NCBI RefSeq assembly: GCF_040412425.1 | Contig: NC_089768.1 | Coordinates: 1-64,000, forward strand | Origin: Macrobrachium rosenbergii | Taxonomy: Eukaryota > Arthropoda > Malacostraca > Decapoda > Palaemonidae | Direction of reading: 5' to 3' | DNA length: 64,000 nucleotides | Shown here: positions 22,095 through 34,639 of the stretch, one piece after another | How the letters are laid out: each line of letters opens with the position of its first letter | How positions within the stretch are numbered: position 1 is the stretch's first letter | Notes under the pieces: model-generated | The model's input: the letters and a program-made list of their open reading frames with translations, nothing else | Databases searched by the model: none | What the model was told of the DNA's origin: nothing | Program-made: the position numbers and the translations under genes

Positions 22095-22316
22095 TTGTCG
22101 TGGCCAGGTCGGCAACGTGACCCTGTTGTGATTATGGAACTCGGGTTCGTTTCCCGCTACCGGACATCATAATTTCTTCATATTTCTTGCACTTGGATCT
22201 TAAGGCTTTGTAGTGACAAACGTATCCAAAAAAGCGCGAAGAATTCGAGAAGTTAAGAGGGCATTGTGGCTACTACAATTACATATGTATCTGGTAAAAA
22301 GTGACCAGTAGATTCT
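22095..22316 (+). repeat. tRNA-derived SINE, family A, plus copy
   Basis: The A-box TGGCCAGGTCGG (22101-22112) and the B-box GGTTCGTTTCC (22144-22154) are spaced as in a tRNA, and CCCGCTACCGGACA follows. The body (22160-22313) is shared with two inverted copies upstream. The head would be read by RNA polymerase III; it is not a functional tRNA gene because no clover-leaf with a usable acceptor stem is evident. Confidence 0.72.
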
Positions 22317-22377
22317 ACATATATATATGTGTGTGTCTATCTTATCTACCAATCTATTTATCTATCTGTATAGATAT

Positions 22378-22380
<3 letters not shown>

Positions 22381-22439
<59 letters not shown>
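22381..22439. repeat. (TA)n microsatellite
   Basis: A TA tract directly downstream of the family A SINE. Confidence 0.95.
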
Positions 22440-22442
<3 letters not shown>

Positions 22443-22925
22443 GTTACTGGATTACTCAAATAAATCGTGAATTGCCAAAATGCAGGTCTCATGATCGCTC
22501 GGGAATCGGTTTCAAGACAATTGCATGAAATGTCTGGCCTATTGCATGACACGTCCTGCGGGCTTACTCAGATTCTGTAATTTACATAATGGCGCTCTCC
22601 TCGTCCATATAATTAGAGAAATTCTAAAGATTTCAGAAAGCGGAAAATCTTTGACCATTGTATTTATTATGCAGAAGAGTGATTGCCATTCATCAATAGT
22701 AACTTTTAGCTTAAAAGTCCTGTTTAGATGAGAACTGTTGCATTCCTATTGATGGATGTGGACCTTTCAGAAAAGTGTAATAGAAAAAAAATCATTAATT
22801 ATATCTCTCAAACTTCATTATATTTTGAAAGTTGTACCTCTGCAGAATGTGTGACCATCGTGAATGGCCAGTAACTGGTTCAGTGGACAAAATACAAGAA
22901 GGGTTGACACATTCTGAATGATCGT
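22440..22925. other. No gene recognised
   Basis: Short frames without signature; AT-rich. Confidence 0.45.
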
Positions 22926-24091
<1,166 letters not shown>

Positions 24092-24358
24092 TTAGTTTTA
24101 CCAGACCACTGAGCTGATTAACAGCTCTCCTAGGGCTGGCCCGAAGGATTAGACTTATTTTACGTGGCTAAGAACCAATTGGTTACTTAGCAACGGGACC
24201 TACAGCTTATTGTGGAATCCGAACCAAATTATAGCGAGAAATGAATTTCTATCATTAGAAATAAATTCCTCTAACTTCATCAGCCGGCCACGGGAACTGA
24301 AATCCGGCCCATCGAGTGACAGTCTGAAGCTCAACCGACTCGGCCAACAAAGGGGCTA
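24092..24358 (-). repeat. tRNA-derived SINE, family D, minus orientation
   Basis: On the minus strand an A-box, TGGCCGAGTCGG (plus 24335-24346), and a degenerate B-box region (TTCCCGTGGCC) head a body that ends in a TTAGTTTTACCAGACCACTG phrase (plus 24094 onwards). From memory the body, with GGCTAAGAACCAATTGG, is a strongly conserved repeat across decapods. A MITE interrupts or abuts its head at 24359. Confidence 0.7.
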
Positions 24359-24651
24359 TGTTACAGTCAACACGTGTAATCAGTCATTACGCGTAATGAC
24401 TGAAATTTCAGTCATCACGCGTAATGCACTTAGGGACATTTGATCCCCAGGAGCTAGTACTAAACACGGCGAAATACATTTGACCCCAGGGACTAGTACT
24501 AAACCCGGCGAAACAGTGTAGGTGACTCACTGTTTCGCCGTGTTTAGTATTAGCTCCTGGGGGGATCAAATGTCCCCTAAGTGCATTACGCGTGATGACT
24601 GAAATTTCAGTCATTACGCGTAATGACTGATTACGCATGTTGACTGTAACA
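24359..24651. mobile_element. Palindromic MITE, about 293 bp
   Basis: Terminal arms of about 115 bp are near-perfect inverted repeats, starting TGTTACAGTCAACA and ending TGTTGACTGTAACA, with GCTA on both flanks (24355-24358 and 24652-24655) as a probable target duplication. Inside each arm are further palindromes built on CATTACGCGTAATG and ACTGAAATTTCAGT. The centre holds two related copies of a CATTTGA(T/C)CCC / GGCGAAA phrase of about 42 bp. There is no coding capacity, so a DNA transposase must come from elsewhere; the superfamily is not identifiable. Confidence 0.88.
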
Positions 24652-24946
24652 GCTATATATATCAATGAAGAGCCCTATGCAGCAGCCAGAGGGTACGTGG
24701 GGGTGAAAATACTTGCCTTAGACGTATGCAGTAGTGACGTCATCCAGAGTTTTTTTATGCCATGACCTTCCAACTTGAGAGCAGCAATCATTTTTCTGTA
24801 GGAAATCTTTACTTTACTTAACGTAGGTGTGGAGTAAATATCGTCTAAGTGAAATAGTCTGGCTATAACTGTTTCTTTTTTTTCCCCATTTTGCAAACAT
24901 CTCTTTTTCGGATGTCATGTACACACACACACAGTATGTGTGGGTG

Positions 24947-24947
<1 letters not shown>
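24652..24947. other. No gene recognised
   Basis: Short intervening sequence between the MITE and the next microsatellite. Confidence 0.45.
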
Positions 24948-25042
<95 letters not shown>

Positions 25043-25068
25043 ATGTATACAGAGAGAGAGAGAGAGTG
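24948..25068. repeat. (TA)n-(GT)n-(GA)n microsatellite
   Basis: TA tract 24948-25031, then GT to about 25045, then a GA run at 25050-25067. Confidence 0.96.
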
Positions 25069-25730
25069 TGTGATACTCGGAAGCTGAATATAATTCGCAT
25101 GGTAATGCCAATTAGAACTTTTCGAACTCTTCACAGGGACCACTAACTGGCTGCACAGTGGGTACACCGAAGGGAGAAAGGGAAAGCATCGATGAGAGAG
25201 GTACTTCAAAAATATTCCGAATCCAGTAATCGAATGACGGACCCATTAACTAAGAGTTAATGAAGAGTGAATGAATGGAAACCACTGTGAAACCAGTATT
25301 TTAGGTAATGATGTTCCAGATTTTACTGAAACCACAAGCTAAGGGGATGAAGAATTGCTTGTCCTTCGCTTAAGTGATTGGCGATTCACGATGAAACAAC
25401 AAGAAGAGATGTTAATGAAATGAAATAAAAATTGCCGGAGAGAGCACTTTATTAGAAACGGAAATTGTGAAAGTAATTTCCTCCGTCCTGGCTTTAAATC
25501 GCCGTTTCAAGGACCCCGGAATTCCGGCAGCGGAAACTAATATTTTCCTTCATAACGGTGCCCGACATGAGGCAAGGACGAGACCCAGAGCCCCAGGCCC
25601 GCATAACATTCCTACATAAACTCTTTGGTCGCCAGACCGTGAACAGCGCCTCGCTTTTCTAAATACGTGCCCGCAAAATTTACCCAGAGATGAAATTTAT
25701 GGAGAAGGCTATGTTCTTCTTCTTTGCTCG

Positions 25731-25734
<4 letters not shown>
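25069..25734. other. No gene recognised
   Basis: No frame or repeat of note. Confidence 0.45.
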
Positions 25735-26096
<362 letters not shown>

Positions 26097-26121
26097 GTGT
26101 GTGTGTGTGTGTGTATATGTG

Positions 26122-26204
<83 letters not shown>
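26097..26204. repeat. (GT)n-(TA)n microsatellite
   Basis: GT tract 26097-26114, then TA tract 26126-26204. Confidence 0.96.
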
Positions 26205-26206
<2 letters not shown>

Positions 26207-27447
26207 TTAAGTCAGTTACCACAACAGTCTGGTCATCACTAGTGAACGGGCATGTGTTGTAAAAATTGCACGTCTTTGCTCCCCAAGAGAGCAAACCTTG
26301 ATAACCGTCTCTTGCGAACACTACCAATCTCCCCTATTCAGAATCAGTGCAGCATTCCTTCCTTCTTTCAGAGATGAAGGGCAAGAAGCATGGTGAAATG
26401 GGCGATAGTCTCCAGTTCCTCTATTCAGGGAGTCGCTTTTGTTGAAATCCCACTGTTTACTTCTCTGGATCAATTATATCTCCAGAATCTTCTTCACTGG
26501 TTTAGCTGCTCGTTGGGAAAATGTTTGCTGATTTCCTTGCAGGATTAACCAAGTTCATTGCTTTTAGTGGCTGAATTTGATTCTTCCCTGTTGAAAATAA
26601 AACTGCTATTTCATGAACAGATTTGAGAGGGAAACTTGCGGTTTTTTTTTTTAAGTAATGGAGAGGATGGTCAGAATTTACAATAGATACGTTTGTATAC
26701 AAAATTTAACTTTCGAGGGGTGACTCATGAAATTGTCAACGAATTGTCTATAATCATACTGTGAGCTAAAAAAACAAAAAAAGGCAAGAAACACATGCGC
26801 AAGACCATGCAGACATAACGCTTTTATAGATAGATGCTGTGCTGGAATCATGTTAGGTGCCTTTTCTGTTTCTTTCTCTTCAGATAAGTGTGCAAGAGCC
26901 TGCGTATCTTATTTCGACGTGTCTGTACAATAAAAAAAAAATATCTTGGACACTGAGCAATAATTCGGTTACTTGAAGACTAAAAGAAAATTAATGTTGA
27001 GATGACATTACTCATTCCTAAGGAAGAATTTCAATCCCTGACATTCAGGGGAGTAATTCTAATGTCCCTGACTATATACAGTAGGTTTTTGTTTTCATCG
27101 TCTGTCTATCTGCCAGTCGTTCGTGCATCCCTCCTCCCCCCCCTTTCACGAAATCGATAAAGACATCAACGCCGTTAACCAGGTATCTGTTACGTCTCCT
27201 CTGCCTTTAAGCCTTTTCAGATGACTTTCCCTCCTCCCTTTATCAAAATGGAGTTTGGGTTCCGCCCTCCCCATTATTGTGTACAAGGGATGTGAATTCG
27301 CAATTAAAATATTTTATGACTCGAAGATCACAGCTATTCCTCGCGTTTTAGGGAACAGTCAAGCAACTCTCAACCGGTGGGGGGATTGGACCTTTCATTG
27401 GTATTACATGAGGGCGTAGGGAATCACACTCGAAAAAACCCTGATTG

Positions 27448-27450
<3 letters not shown>
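26205..27450. other. No gene recognised
   Basis: No frame above about 66 codons has protein-like character, and no tandem structure was noticed. Confidence 0.45.
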
Positions 27451-27872
<422 letters not shown>

Positions 27873-27874
27873 AA

Positions 27875-28052
27875 ACTGTATGGCCTAGTGGGTAGCACCC
27901 TTGCCTTTCGATTGAAAGACCTGGGTTCGATCCTGATGTGAGTCAGAAATTTACTCCTCTTCCATAAGTGGTTGTGTGTTGATTATTTCTATCATATTCA
28001 CTCAGAAGGGATAATTCGAATGAAATGCTGTCAGTTGGGTCATTGCTGAGTC
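27875..28052 (+). repeat. tRNA-derived SINE, family B, plus copy 1
   Basis: The A-box TGGCCTAGTGGG (27881-27892) and B-box GGTTCGATCC (27924-27933) are close to consensus. The body ATAAGTGGTTGTGTGTTGAT follows, then an extension shared with no other copy. Confidence 0.8.
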
Positions 28053-28275
28053 GGGAAGTTGGGGAAAACACACTAGAATGCAAGCTGTCAGCTTGCCCAG
28101 GTAATTCCTTGGGTGCAGTTGCCCTCAGGTTCCAACTTCTTTTATGACATTTATGGCCTAGTGGGTAGCTCCCTTGCCTTTCAAGTGAAAGACCTGGGTT
28201 CGATCCTGATGTGAGTCAGAAATTTATTTCTGTTCCACACGTGATTGTGTGTTGATTATTTCTATCATATATTTT
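28053..28275 (+). repeat. tRNA-derived SINE, family B, plus copy 2 plus arm
   Basis: The segment 28053-28150 is the inverted partner of 27783-27872. The SINE head follows (A-box from 28154, B-box GGTTCGATCC 28197-28206) with the same GTGTGTTGATTATTTC body as copy 1, then a (TA)n tract. Confidence 0.8.
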
Positions 28276-28276
28276 A

Positions 28277-28279
28277 TAC

Positions 28280-28352
<73 letters not shown>

Positions 28353-28369
28353 TATACATATATATATAA
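28277..28369. repeat. (TA)n microsatellite
   Basis: TA-rich tract with TGTATA and TACATA interruptions between SINE B and the 350-bp tandem repeat. Confidence 0.93.
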
Positions 28370-28370
28370 T

Positions 28371-29388
28371 AATCAGTAAGCTACAAACGTCCTTTAATAT
28401 CAGTTAAATCTACCTCGGAAATAATATATTTTCATATATGTTACCGAAGGGAATTTTTAGTTGGTAATAAGTTAGTCGTCCCGTGGGCTCGAACCAGCGA
28501 AGGACAAGAACTCAGGACTACAGTGGACGCATTTAACCCACGCGGCCAGCAAGTGAGGTATAAGTGGATATCGTCTCCCATATACAAATCGTCCGTCGAA
28601 CTCAGGTGTTTGTATTTAGAGACGATATCCACCCACCTCTGCCATGCTAATCGTGTAGTGCGTTTGTCGCACGCAGTCATATTGTGACTTTTTATCACAT
28701 CACCGTGATTCATATACAATCAGTAAGCTACAAACGTCCTTCAATATCCAGTTCGCTCTACCTCGGAAATAATATATTTTCATATATGTTACCGAAGGGG
28801 AATTTTTTAGTTGATAATAAGTTCGTCGCCCCGTGGGCTCGAACCAGCGAAGGACAAGAACTCAGGACTACAGTGGACGTATTTAACCCACGCGGCCAGC
28901 AAGTGAGGTATAAGTGGATATCGTTTCCCATATACAAATCGCCCATCGAACTCAGGTGTTTGTATTTAGAGACGATATCCACCCACCTCTGCCATGCTAA
29001 CCGTGTAGTGCGTTTGTTGCATGCAGCCATATTATGACTTTTTATCACATCACCATGATTCATATACAATCAGTAAGCTACAAACGTCCTTTAATATCCA
29101 ATTCGCTCTACCTCGGAAATAATATATTTTCATATATGTTACCGAAGGGGAATTTTTTAGTTGGTAATAAGTTCGTCGTCCCGTGGGCTCGGACCAGCGA
29201 AAGACAAGAACTCAGGACTACAGTGGACGCATTTAACCCATGCGGCCAGCTAGTGAGGTATAAGTGGATATCATCTCCCATATACAAATCGCCCATCGAA
29301 CTCAGGTGTTTGTATTTAGAGACAATATCCACCCACCTCTGCCATGCTAACCGTGTAGTGCGTTTGTCGCACGCAGCCATATTATTAT
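28371..29388. repeat. Three tandem copies of a 347-350 bp unit
   Basis: Units begin AATCAGTAAGCTACAAACG at 28371, 28718 and 29068, the third being shortened near 29388. Each has a tRNA-like head on the minus strand (A-box complement CCCACGCGGCCA, B-box complement GGGCTCGAACC, 28485-28495 in unit 1) and an internal hairpin between GTGGATATCGTCTC and GAGACGATATCCAC. The units therefore look like a SINE family (C) amplified in tandem. Confidence 0.88.
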
Positions 29389-29495
29389 CAACTAAAAAAT
29401 TTCCCTTCGGTAACATATATGAAAATATATTATTTCCGAGGTAGAGCGAATTGGATATTAAAGGACGTTTGTAGCTTTCTGATTGTATATGAATT
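29389..29495. repeat. Inverted end piece of the 350-bp family
   Basis: After the third unit, TTATCAACTAAAAAATTTCC through CTACAAACGTCC-complement to ATTGTATATGAATTT repeats the first 110 bp of the unit in reverse complement, so the array is closed by a terminal inverted piece. Confidence 0.85.
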
Positions 29496-29505
29496 TATTT
29501 AAAGT

Positions 29506-29838
29506 TTACCTTTTGTACTGCTCATACTTTTGAGCAAGCAGACTTTGCAGGAAATTGACCCAAGTTTCGTTGAACTTTTCCTCGCTTTCAGCATATACAA
29601 GATCTCGGGCAATATTGATGAGATCTCGCCTATTTTCTTTAAGAATCTCGTGGTTCGAGTCCCATAAATAACGCCATGCTTGTTGAAGTATGTGAAATAT
29701 GCATAAGAAAAGATTGGAATCAGCCCAGACCTTTTTCAGTCCTCCTCTTTCGGAGTCACTGTTGTCAGTGACAAGTTGTTGGGAAATCCTTTTCCAAAGA
29801 AAGCAGTTTCTCCCAAAACATTCTTGAGCATAGCACAA
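29506..29838 (-). pseudogene. MULE-like transposase exon (partial)
   Basis: On the minus strand a splice-acceptor-like TTGATTTTCAG precedes a frame reading LCYAQECFGRNCFLWKRI, QLVTDNSDSERGGLKKVW, LFLCIFHILQQAWRYLWD and a helical tail. The T-D-N/D-S-x-x-E-R pattern followed by FH.LQ..WR.LW is characteristic of Mutator-like (MULE) transposases and their SWIM-associated relatives in invertebrates; the D in VTDN is the usual second catalytic position. The frame ends at TAA 29506. The N-terminal exon lies at 30122-30378. The catalytic region between the exons is missing, so I treat this as dead. It is next to the inverted end of the 350-bp array. Confidence 0.6.
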
Positions 29839-30121
29839 CCTGAAAATCAAGAGTAAAACAGCAAATAAATACCAAGTCAGGGTGTGTTGTTCGCTTAGAC
29901 AATATGAAAATAGATCATTGCTAAAACCAGAGCACTGGAGAATTACCCTTAAGGGCAACTGGTTTGCCATACAGTGCTTTAACTCATGGAATACACTCAT
30001 ACACTAGATTGATAAAAAAAAACGTTGGTAAATAGTACTTGTGTTTCACTTTTTCTAACACTACAAACATATGCCAGTGATATATATTCAAAATGCTTGA
30101 GCATAATACTATATATCCAAA

Positions 30122-30378
30122 AAATAAAAAACTTTCAGTTGTAAAGTGGTTTTCATTTCCTTCAACTTAATACCACTTGAAGTGCTTGCAGCATATTGTT
30201 CAATGGCTTTGAACATAGTATGTCCTCCTTTATTGCCATGATGCTGCTTCAGCCAACAGTCATGTAGGTAATAAACAGTATTAAGATTTGGGCTGATACT
30301 GTTATTCGCAAGTTAACCTATATCTAGATCAAATTTCTCTTCATTAAGTCTCGTTGCTTGTGCTGGCCTCATACCTGT
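30122..30378 (-). pseudogene. MULE-like transposase upstream exon
   Basis: On the minus strand TTTCTACTTGACAG looks like a splice acceptor, followed by MRPAQATRLNEEKFDLDIG, an in-frame TAA, LANNSISPNLNTVYYLHDCW, KQHHGNKGGHTMFKAIEQ and a lysine-rich end. The order resembles the region ahead of the DDE domain in the MULE-like family seen at 29506-29838. The internal stop shows decay. The Jockey-like LINE remnant begins just upstream at about 30421. Confidence 0.5.
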
Positions 30379-30420
30379 CAAGTAGAAATTAATCCCAGTT
30401 GACGAAGGCTGTCCAAGTAT

Positions 30421-30975
30421 TTAACTAGGAAGCAAATCACCTACTATTAATGTAAGTTCCTTGGTATTGTTAAGTAAATCTCTAAGTTTTTCAATGTCGT
30501 AATTTTTATTAGGTTGGTTATATAAGTTATAAATTATATAATTATCATTTTTTATTCTTATTCTAATACTTGGTATTTGCAAGTCAGTAAAATTTACAGG
30601 TACTTTGTCATAACATCCTTTGTTATGTGCATATATAGCAGTACCTAAATTTCCTTCTTCTTCTCCAGATGTAGGTAGGCCTACTAAGGTATCTACATCT
30701 AGAGAAATGTTATTTTCTTTTTGTGGATCGTCAATTTTCATTTTTTCTAAAATCCTATTTACAATATTTATTTGTTTTTCTTTATAAGACATTGTGTGTC
30801 CAATGCACATACATCCCTTTTCGTGAGTGTCTACACTAGTAGTTTCTTTATTTCTGTATCTTATAAAATTTCGTTTAGTGTTTGATAAACTGTCCTTATT
30901 TATGCTTTTGTTTCTGTTGCACAGTTCAATGAAACATTCATTACATCCACGTGTTTTCGTGTGTCGTTTTTTCAT
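30421..30975 (-). pseudogene. Jockey-like LINE: Gag end joined to endonuclease piece
   Basis: A minus frame of 184 codons. Residues 1-90 are Lys/Asn-rich with CNECF and CMCIGH cysteine pairs, resembling the end of a non-LTR ORF1. From about residue 108 it reads GNLGTAIYAHNKGCYDKV, then IPSIRIRIKNDNYIIYNLYN, and ELTLIVGDL near the end, the middle of an apurinic-type endonuclease domain of a LINE ORF2. The usual ORF2 start is missing between them, so ORF1 and ORF2 have probably been joined by deletion. The frame stops where the normal FNAHH catalytic motif would follow, and no reverse transcriptase is present. Confidence 0.6.
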
Positions 30976-31190
30976 TTACTCTTGCTGCACCTATTGTTGG
31001 TGATGGAGTAATCTCTTTTCCCATCACATAATCATTCTTGTCAATGGTTTGTTCCTCTACTATTTCTTTGATGTTCTGGGTATCTGTTTCCTTTGGTTTT
31101 ATTATTACTTTAGGGGACAAAGGTATATTCTTATTTTTTGGTTTATGTTCTTTCTTGGGGTCTCCCGCCTTTATTTTAATGGATGTATCT

Positions 31191-32378
31191 CTAATAATAG
31201 TTGGTTTTTTGTTTGTCTTGGGTGGAGTTCTCTCTAAAGGCCTCTTTTTTTTCTTTGGCTTCTAATGCATCATCACTATCTTCTAATATTTCTGTGGTGC
31301 TTGTATTATCTTCTAGTGTTTCCGTTTCTCTTAATATCTCAAATGAATTTGAACGAATATTTGTATACTTTTCTTGGTTCTTTGCTATATCAGTTTCTTC
31401 TTGCAAAGTGGTTATTTTTCTTTGAGATTGATCTATCAGGGTTTGTTACTCTTATCTGTTTCCATTTTTGTGTCATTGTTTGATCTAATTACAGTAGAAA
31501 ACGTTCGTTTCATAGCGAGATCATGCATTCCTCTAACTGTTAATTCTAATTTGGCCTCTTTTATAGGCATTCCTGTCCTTTCCTGAAGTAATTTTAATCC
31601 TGATCTTGCATGGTGATTTTGTCCACAGTTAACGCATTCCGATTCACCACACCTCCACTGTGTGGTATGTTTGTCAGATCCACAATATGCACATATAGAT
31701 ATATTACGGCAATTTTTCCTTGTATGTCCATACATACTACAGTTTTGGCATTGTAGTGGTTGCGAAACATTCAGTCTCAGTTATCTGCTTTGGCGCAAGA
31801 TTTTAATTTTTAAGGGTAATTCATGGCAATCTTGTACATCGTTGTACTTTTTTTAAGGGAATCCAGCAATATATTCTTTTCTATTGGTTCATCATTATCA
31901 GGGATACTATGGTACTCTGTACACTGTTCATATTGTCGTTTTTTTTTTATATGTACCTTTATACTGTCGATATTTTTTATAGTTAAGTAATTTTCTGATT
32001 GATTTTTTGTTGTGGTTTCTATCAACCACATCTGATCTTTTATTTGTCTGAATGACATTCCAGTAGTTGAATGTCAATTCAACAGGAAGTTTTCTAATTT
32101 CAATGCCGATATTTTCTTCTCTTTTTGTAAGGTCAGGAATTGTGATCAACTTCCACTTCCAAAGAGGGAGTTGAAGTGAGTCAAGGTTGGGTCAAGATAT
32201 TTGCTTTTTTTGGTTTGCTTTGCACTGGAGCATAGGGTTCCGGTGTAATTACATTAGGAATTTTATTTGATTTTACCAGAGAAAGGTTGTCAGAGGATGT
32301 TCCTGCGGTTGTCAACGGTGGCGTGTCACTACCGTCAAAGGGCCCAGGGGTACTCAAATCTTTATTTCTACTTATCAT
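31191..32378 (-). pseudogene. Jockey-like LINE ORF1 (Gag), frameshifted
   Basis: Successive minus frames (32378-32181, 32149-31928, 32058-31810, 31735-31436, 31406-31191) read as one decayed Gag-like protein: a Pro/Ser-rich start (NKDLSTPGPFDGSDTPPL), an RNA-binding-like middle (GIEIRKLPVELTFNYWNVI) and zinc knuckles CAYCGSDKHTTQWRC and CVNCGQNHHARSGLKLL around 31590-31700. Several frameshifts and stops separate them. Orientation and order match the endonuclease piece at 30421-30975. Confidence 0.65.
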
Positions 32379-32929
32379 AAAGATTTTGGGTAAAAAGAGA
32401 GCAAAATTAAACCTGAAAACTTTAAAAAGATATCATTAGCCTTTCATGAAGTTTATTTTACCACCAATGGCACAAGTGAGAGCCGACTCACAATTGTCCA
32501 CGTCCCTACCCTACCCCACAGGGGATGGCACAACATGATTACAGTGGCTCAGGTGTAAGCCAGACCCGCTCGCTAGGACCGAAGGTATTGCGAGAATACT
32601 ATCATCCCACCCTAGTCACATTATGGGCAAACCGGCTAGAATGCTTGAGAGTCCTATCCCCAGAACCCGACCCCCCTGGAATCCGTGGTCCAGCCCTAAA
32701 GAACAGTTCCATCTTTGAGCTGTCAATCTGATAATTCTCAGGTCCGAACATTATTGGGTATTTGATGGTCCTACCACAGTTCCCACTTTTTAGCTTCGGA
32801 TATAAACCCAATCCCAGCTATGATATCTTTTCCTATTTAACAGGTCCAGTAAATTTGACCAAAAGTGGAAAATGCCACAAAAATTAATCCAAACAAGTAT
32901 ATATTAATATGTGAGACTCTTGAACTCAA
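32379..32929 (-). other. Probable LINE 5' untranslated region
   Basis: No coding frame of note. Sequence upstream of the Gag start contains C-rich GAACCCGACCCCCCTGGAATC. It may be the internal-promoter region of the Jockey-like element, but only position supports this. Confidence 0.35.
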
Positions 32930-33000
32930 ACCCAGGAACAAATTCCTGGGGTTCAAGAGCCCCCTCACCACGTCAAGGTGGTCCCACATCGAGGGGGCTG
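32921..33000. repeat. Two adjacent hairpins
   Basis: CTCTTGAAC...CCCAGGAA pairs with TTCCTGGGGTTCAAGAG, and CCCCCTCACCACG pairs with CAAGGTGGT...GAGGGGG, giving two stem-loops back to back between the LINE and Gypsy remnants. Confidence 0.7.
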
Positions 33001-33890
33001 CAGTGCTCAATACTCCTAATGATGCTGTGGAAGTTAATGATGTCACCAAACGGAAAGGTAAAAGGTAAGCCCGTTAAACCCACTTCTTTTGCCTAGGGTT
33101 AAACCTTTTGAAAATCTCATCAGAGGAGTTTAGAAATTTACAGGTATCTTGCCCAAGCCTCGAGAATATTAGAACAATAGCTGAAACCAAGGAAGTCTAG
33201 GAACTCTCTTAATTTTATTGGGATGAAGGTGTTTTATTTCAGAAAATTTTGGATAGCAAGCTCCCACAAGAAGGATGATGTAAGATGCACCTTGTTGTTC
33301 CTTCTGACTATAGGGAGACTGTTTTCAAACTTGCCCATGATGCTTCCTGTTGCTGGACACAGTCACTTTCACTGAAAAACTTCATTGAAAGTAAAAGAGA
33401 ATTTCTATTGACCTGGACTGGACATAGATGTTCAGAATTATTGCAGGTCTTGTGACGCTTGCCAACTGTGTACCACAAAGGGCAGGTTAGGAAAGGCATC
33501 ATTGGTGAGTATGCCTATGATCTCCACACCATTTGTGAGAGTTGCTACTGACTTTGTTGGTGTTATCAGAGATTATGGAAAGGGTATATGAACTTTTAGA
33601 AACCAAACTCTATTTACGACTCTGTTTATGAATGGGAGGATTGACCGACAGCATGCAATATTGAAGTCAGTCTTCAAGAAACTTTAGGAAGACCCAATGA
33701 CTGACACAGTTATTCATTAGGGTTTTCCCTTTCTGAACTACTCCATGGTAGGCAAGTTTGAGGACCATTGTTAATGCTGAATGATCTGTGGGTAAAGCCT
33801 GACCCAAATAACGAGACCAAAAGCACTTATCAGTTTGTCATTGACCTTCGTTCCAGGTTATAAGAGACTTTCTTGCATTTTGGTTTTGTG
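33001..33890 (+). pseudogene. Ty3/Gypsy pol remnant (integrase)
   Basis: A plus frame (about 33440-33587) reads YCRSCDACQLCTTKGRLGK, then STPFVRVATDFVGVIRDYG: the C-x2-C half of the integrase zinc domain and the first catalytic D. Upstream are ISSEEFRNLQVSCPSLENI and VVPSDYRETVFKLAHDASC; downstream are HSYSLGFSLSELLHGRQV and LMLNDLWVKPDPNNETKS, the post-core integrase region. Stops and large deletions separate them (0.9 kb stands for what would normally be several kb). An LTR follows directly. Confidence 0.75.
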
Positions 33891-34465
33891 AACTTGTTTG
33901 CAGTTTGGTTATGTGAACTTGTTTCTGTAAGGTGTTCGTAAAAGGTTATTTATTTGATTCAGTTACGTTAGTATTGTGTATTCTCCATCCTGTAACCTTG
34001 ACATCGTCACTAAGTATTGTCATCAGCTTCTATATTTATTTTGTTACATTGATACTTGTTATTATGTAAATTGTTGCGAATTACTGCTTTAATTGTAACA
34101 GATTTAGTTTTGTTATATAAGGATGATATCGTTTGTTCACACTTCCATGCTCAGACCTTGGAGATCGCCAGTACGTCAGACTAGAACAGTCCAGTAAGGG
34201 GATTTCCTTTACACATTGGCAGAGTGAGTAGGATCTCTGGTTTGATGTTCTTGTGTGTTTTAAAATTAACATTACTGTGACTTTGTGCATTTATGCTGAT
34301 ATACCCCTAGAGTGTTTTCTTGGGTTAGAGATACTATTGTTTGGGTTTTGTGTAGAATAAAACATTTGTTTGTCTAATTCGTTTTTGGTGTGTAGTTAAC
34401 TTTGATAGGTTGCCCCAGGACCAGGACCCATGTGTACAAACTGAATACGGAGACAACACCCTTTT
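33891..34465 (+). repeat. Probable single Gypsy LTR between pol and gag
   Basis: TATATAA lies at 34114-34120 and AATAAA at 34356-34361, the layout of U3-R-U5. The segment lies after integrase remnants and before a gag remnant in the same orientation, with a possible primer-binding site near TGTGTTAGAAGATGGC (about 34457). Edges are not defined because no second copy is present. Confidence 0.5.
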
Positions 34466-34639
34466 GTGTTAGAAGATGGCAGCTTTGTGCTCTTTCTTTG
34501 GCCTCAAAATGATCTAACCTTTCTTTTACAGTCGATTAAGGTTATTATCAGGCGACTTATCAAATTTTATATTGGTCTGTTTTTTTTTGCATTTTGTATC
34601 TTGAAACTTTTCCCTTTTTTTTGTAGACGTTGATCCAGA

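Noticed and set aside
22101..22170. Functional tRNA gene
   Set aside because: A- and B-boxes fit, but no paired acceptor stem or clear anticodon arm is present, and the head is followed by a shared SINE body.
27881..27945. Functional tRNA gene
   Set aside because: Good promoter boxes, but three local copies with the same non-tRNA body show a SINE.
28371..29388. CRISPR-like array of repeats and spacers
   Set aside because: Whole 350-bp units repeat with no unique spacers, in a eukaryotic setting.
28684..29444. Plus and minus frames of 90-136 codons in the 350-bp array
   Set aside because: They repeat with the tandem unit on both strands and cover the SINE head; no protein motif.
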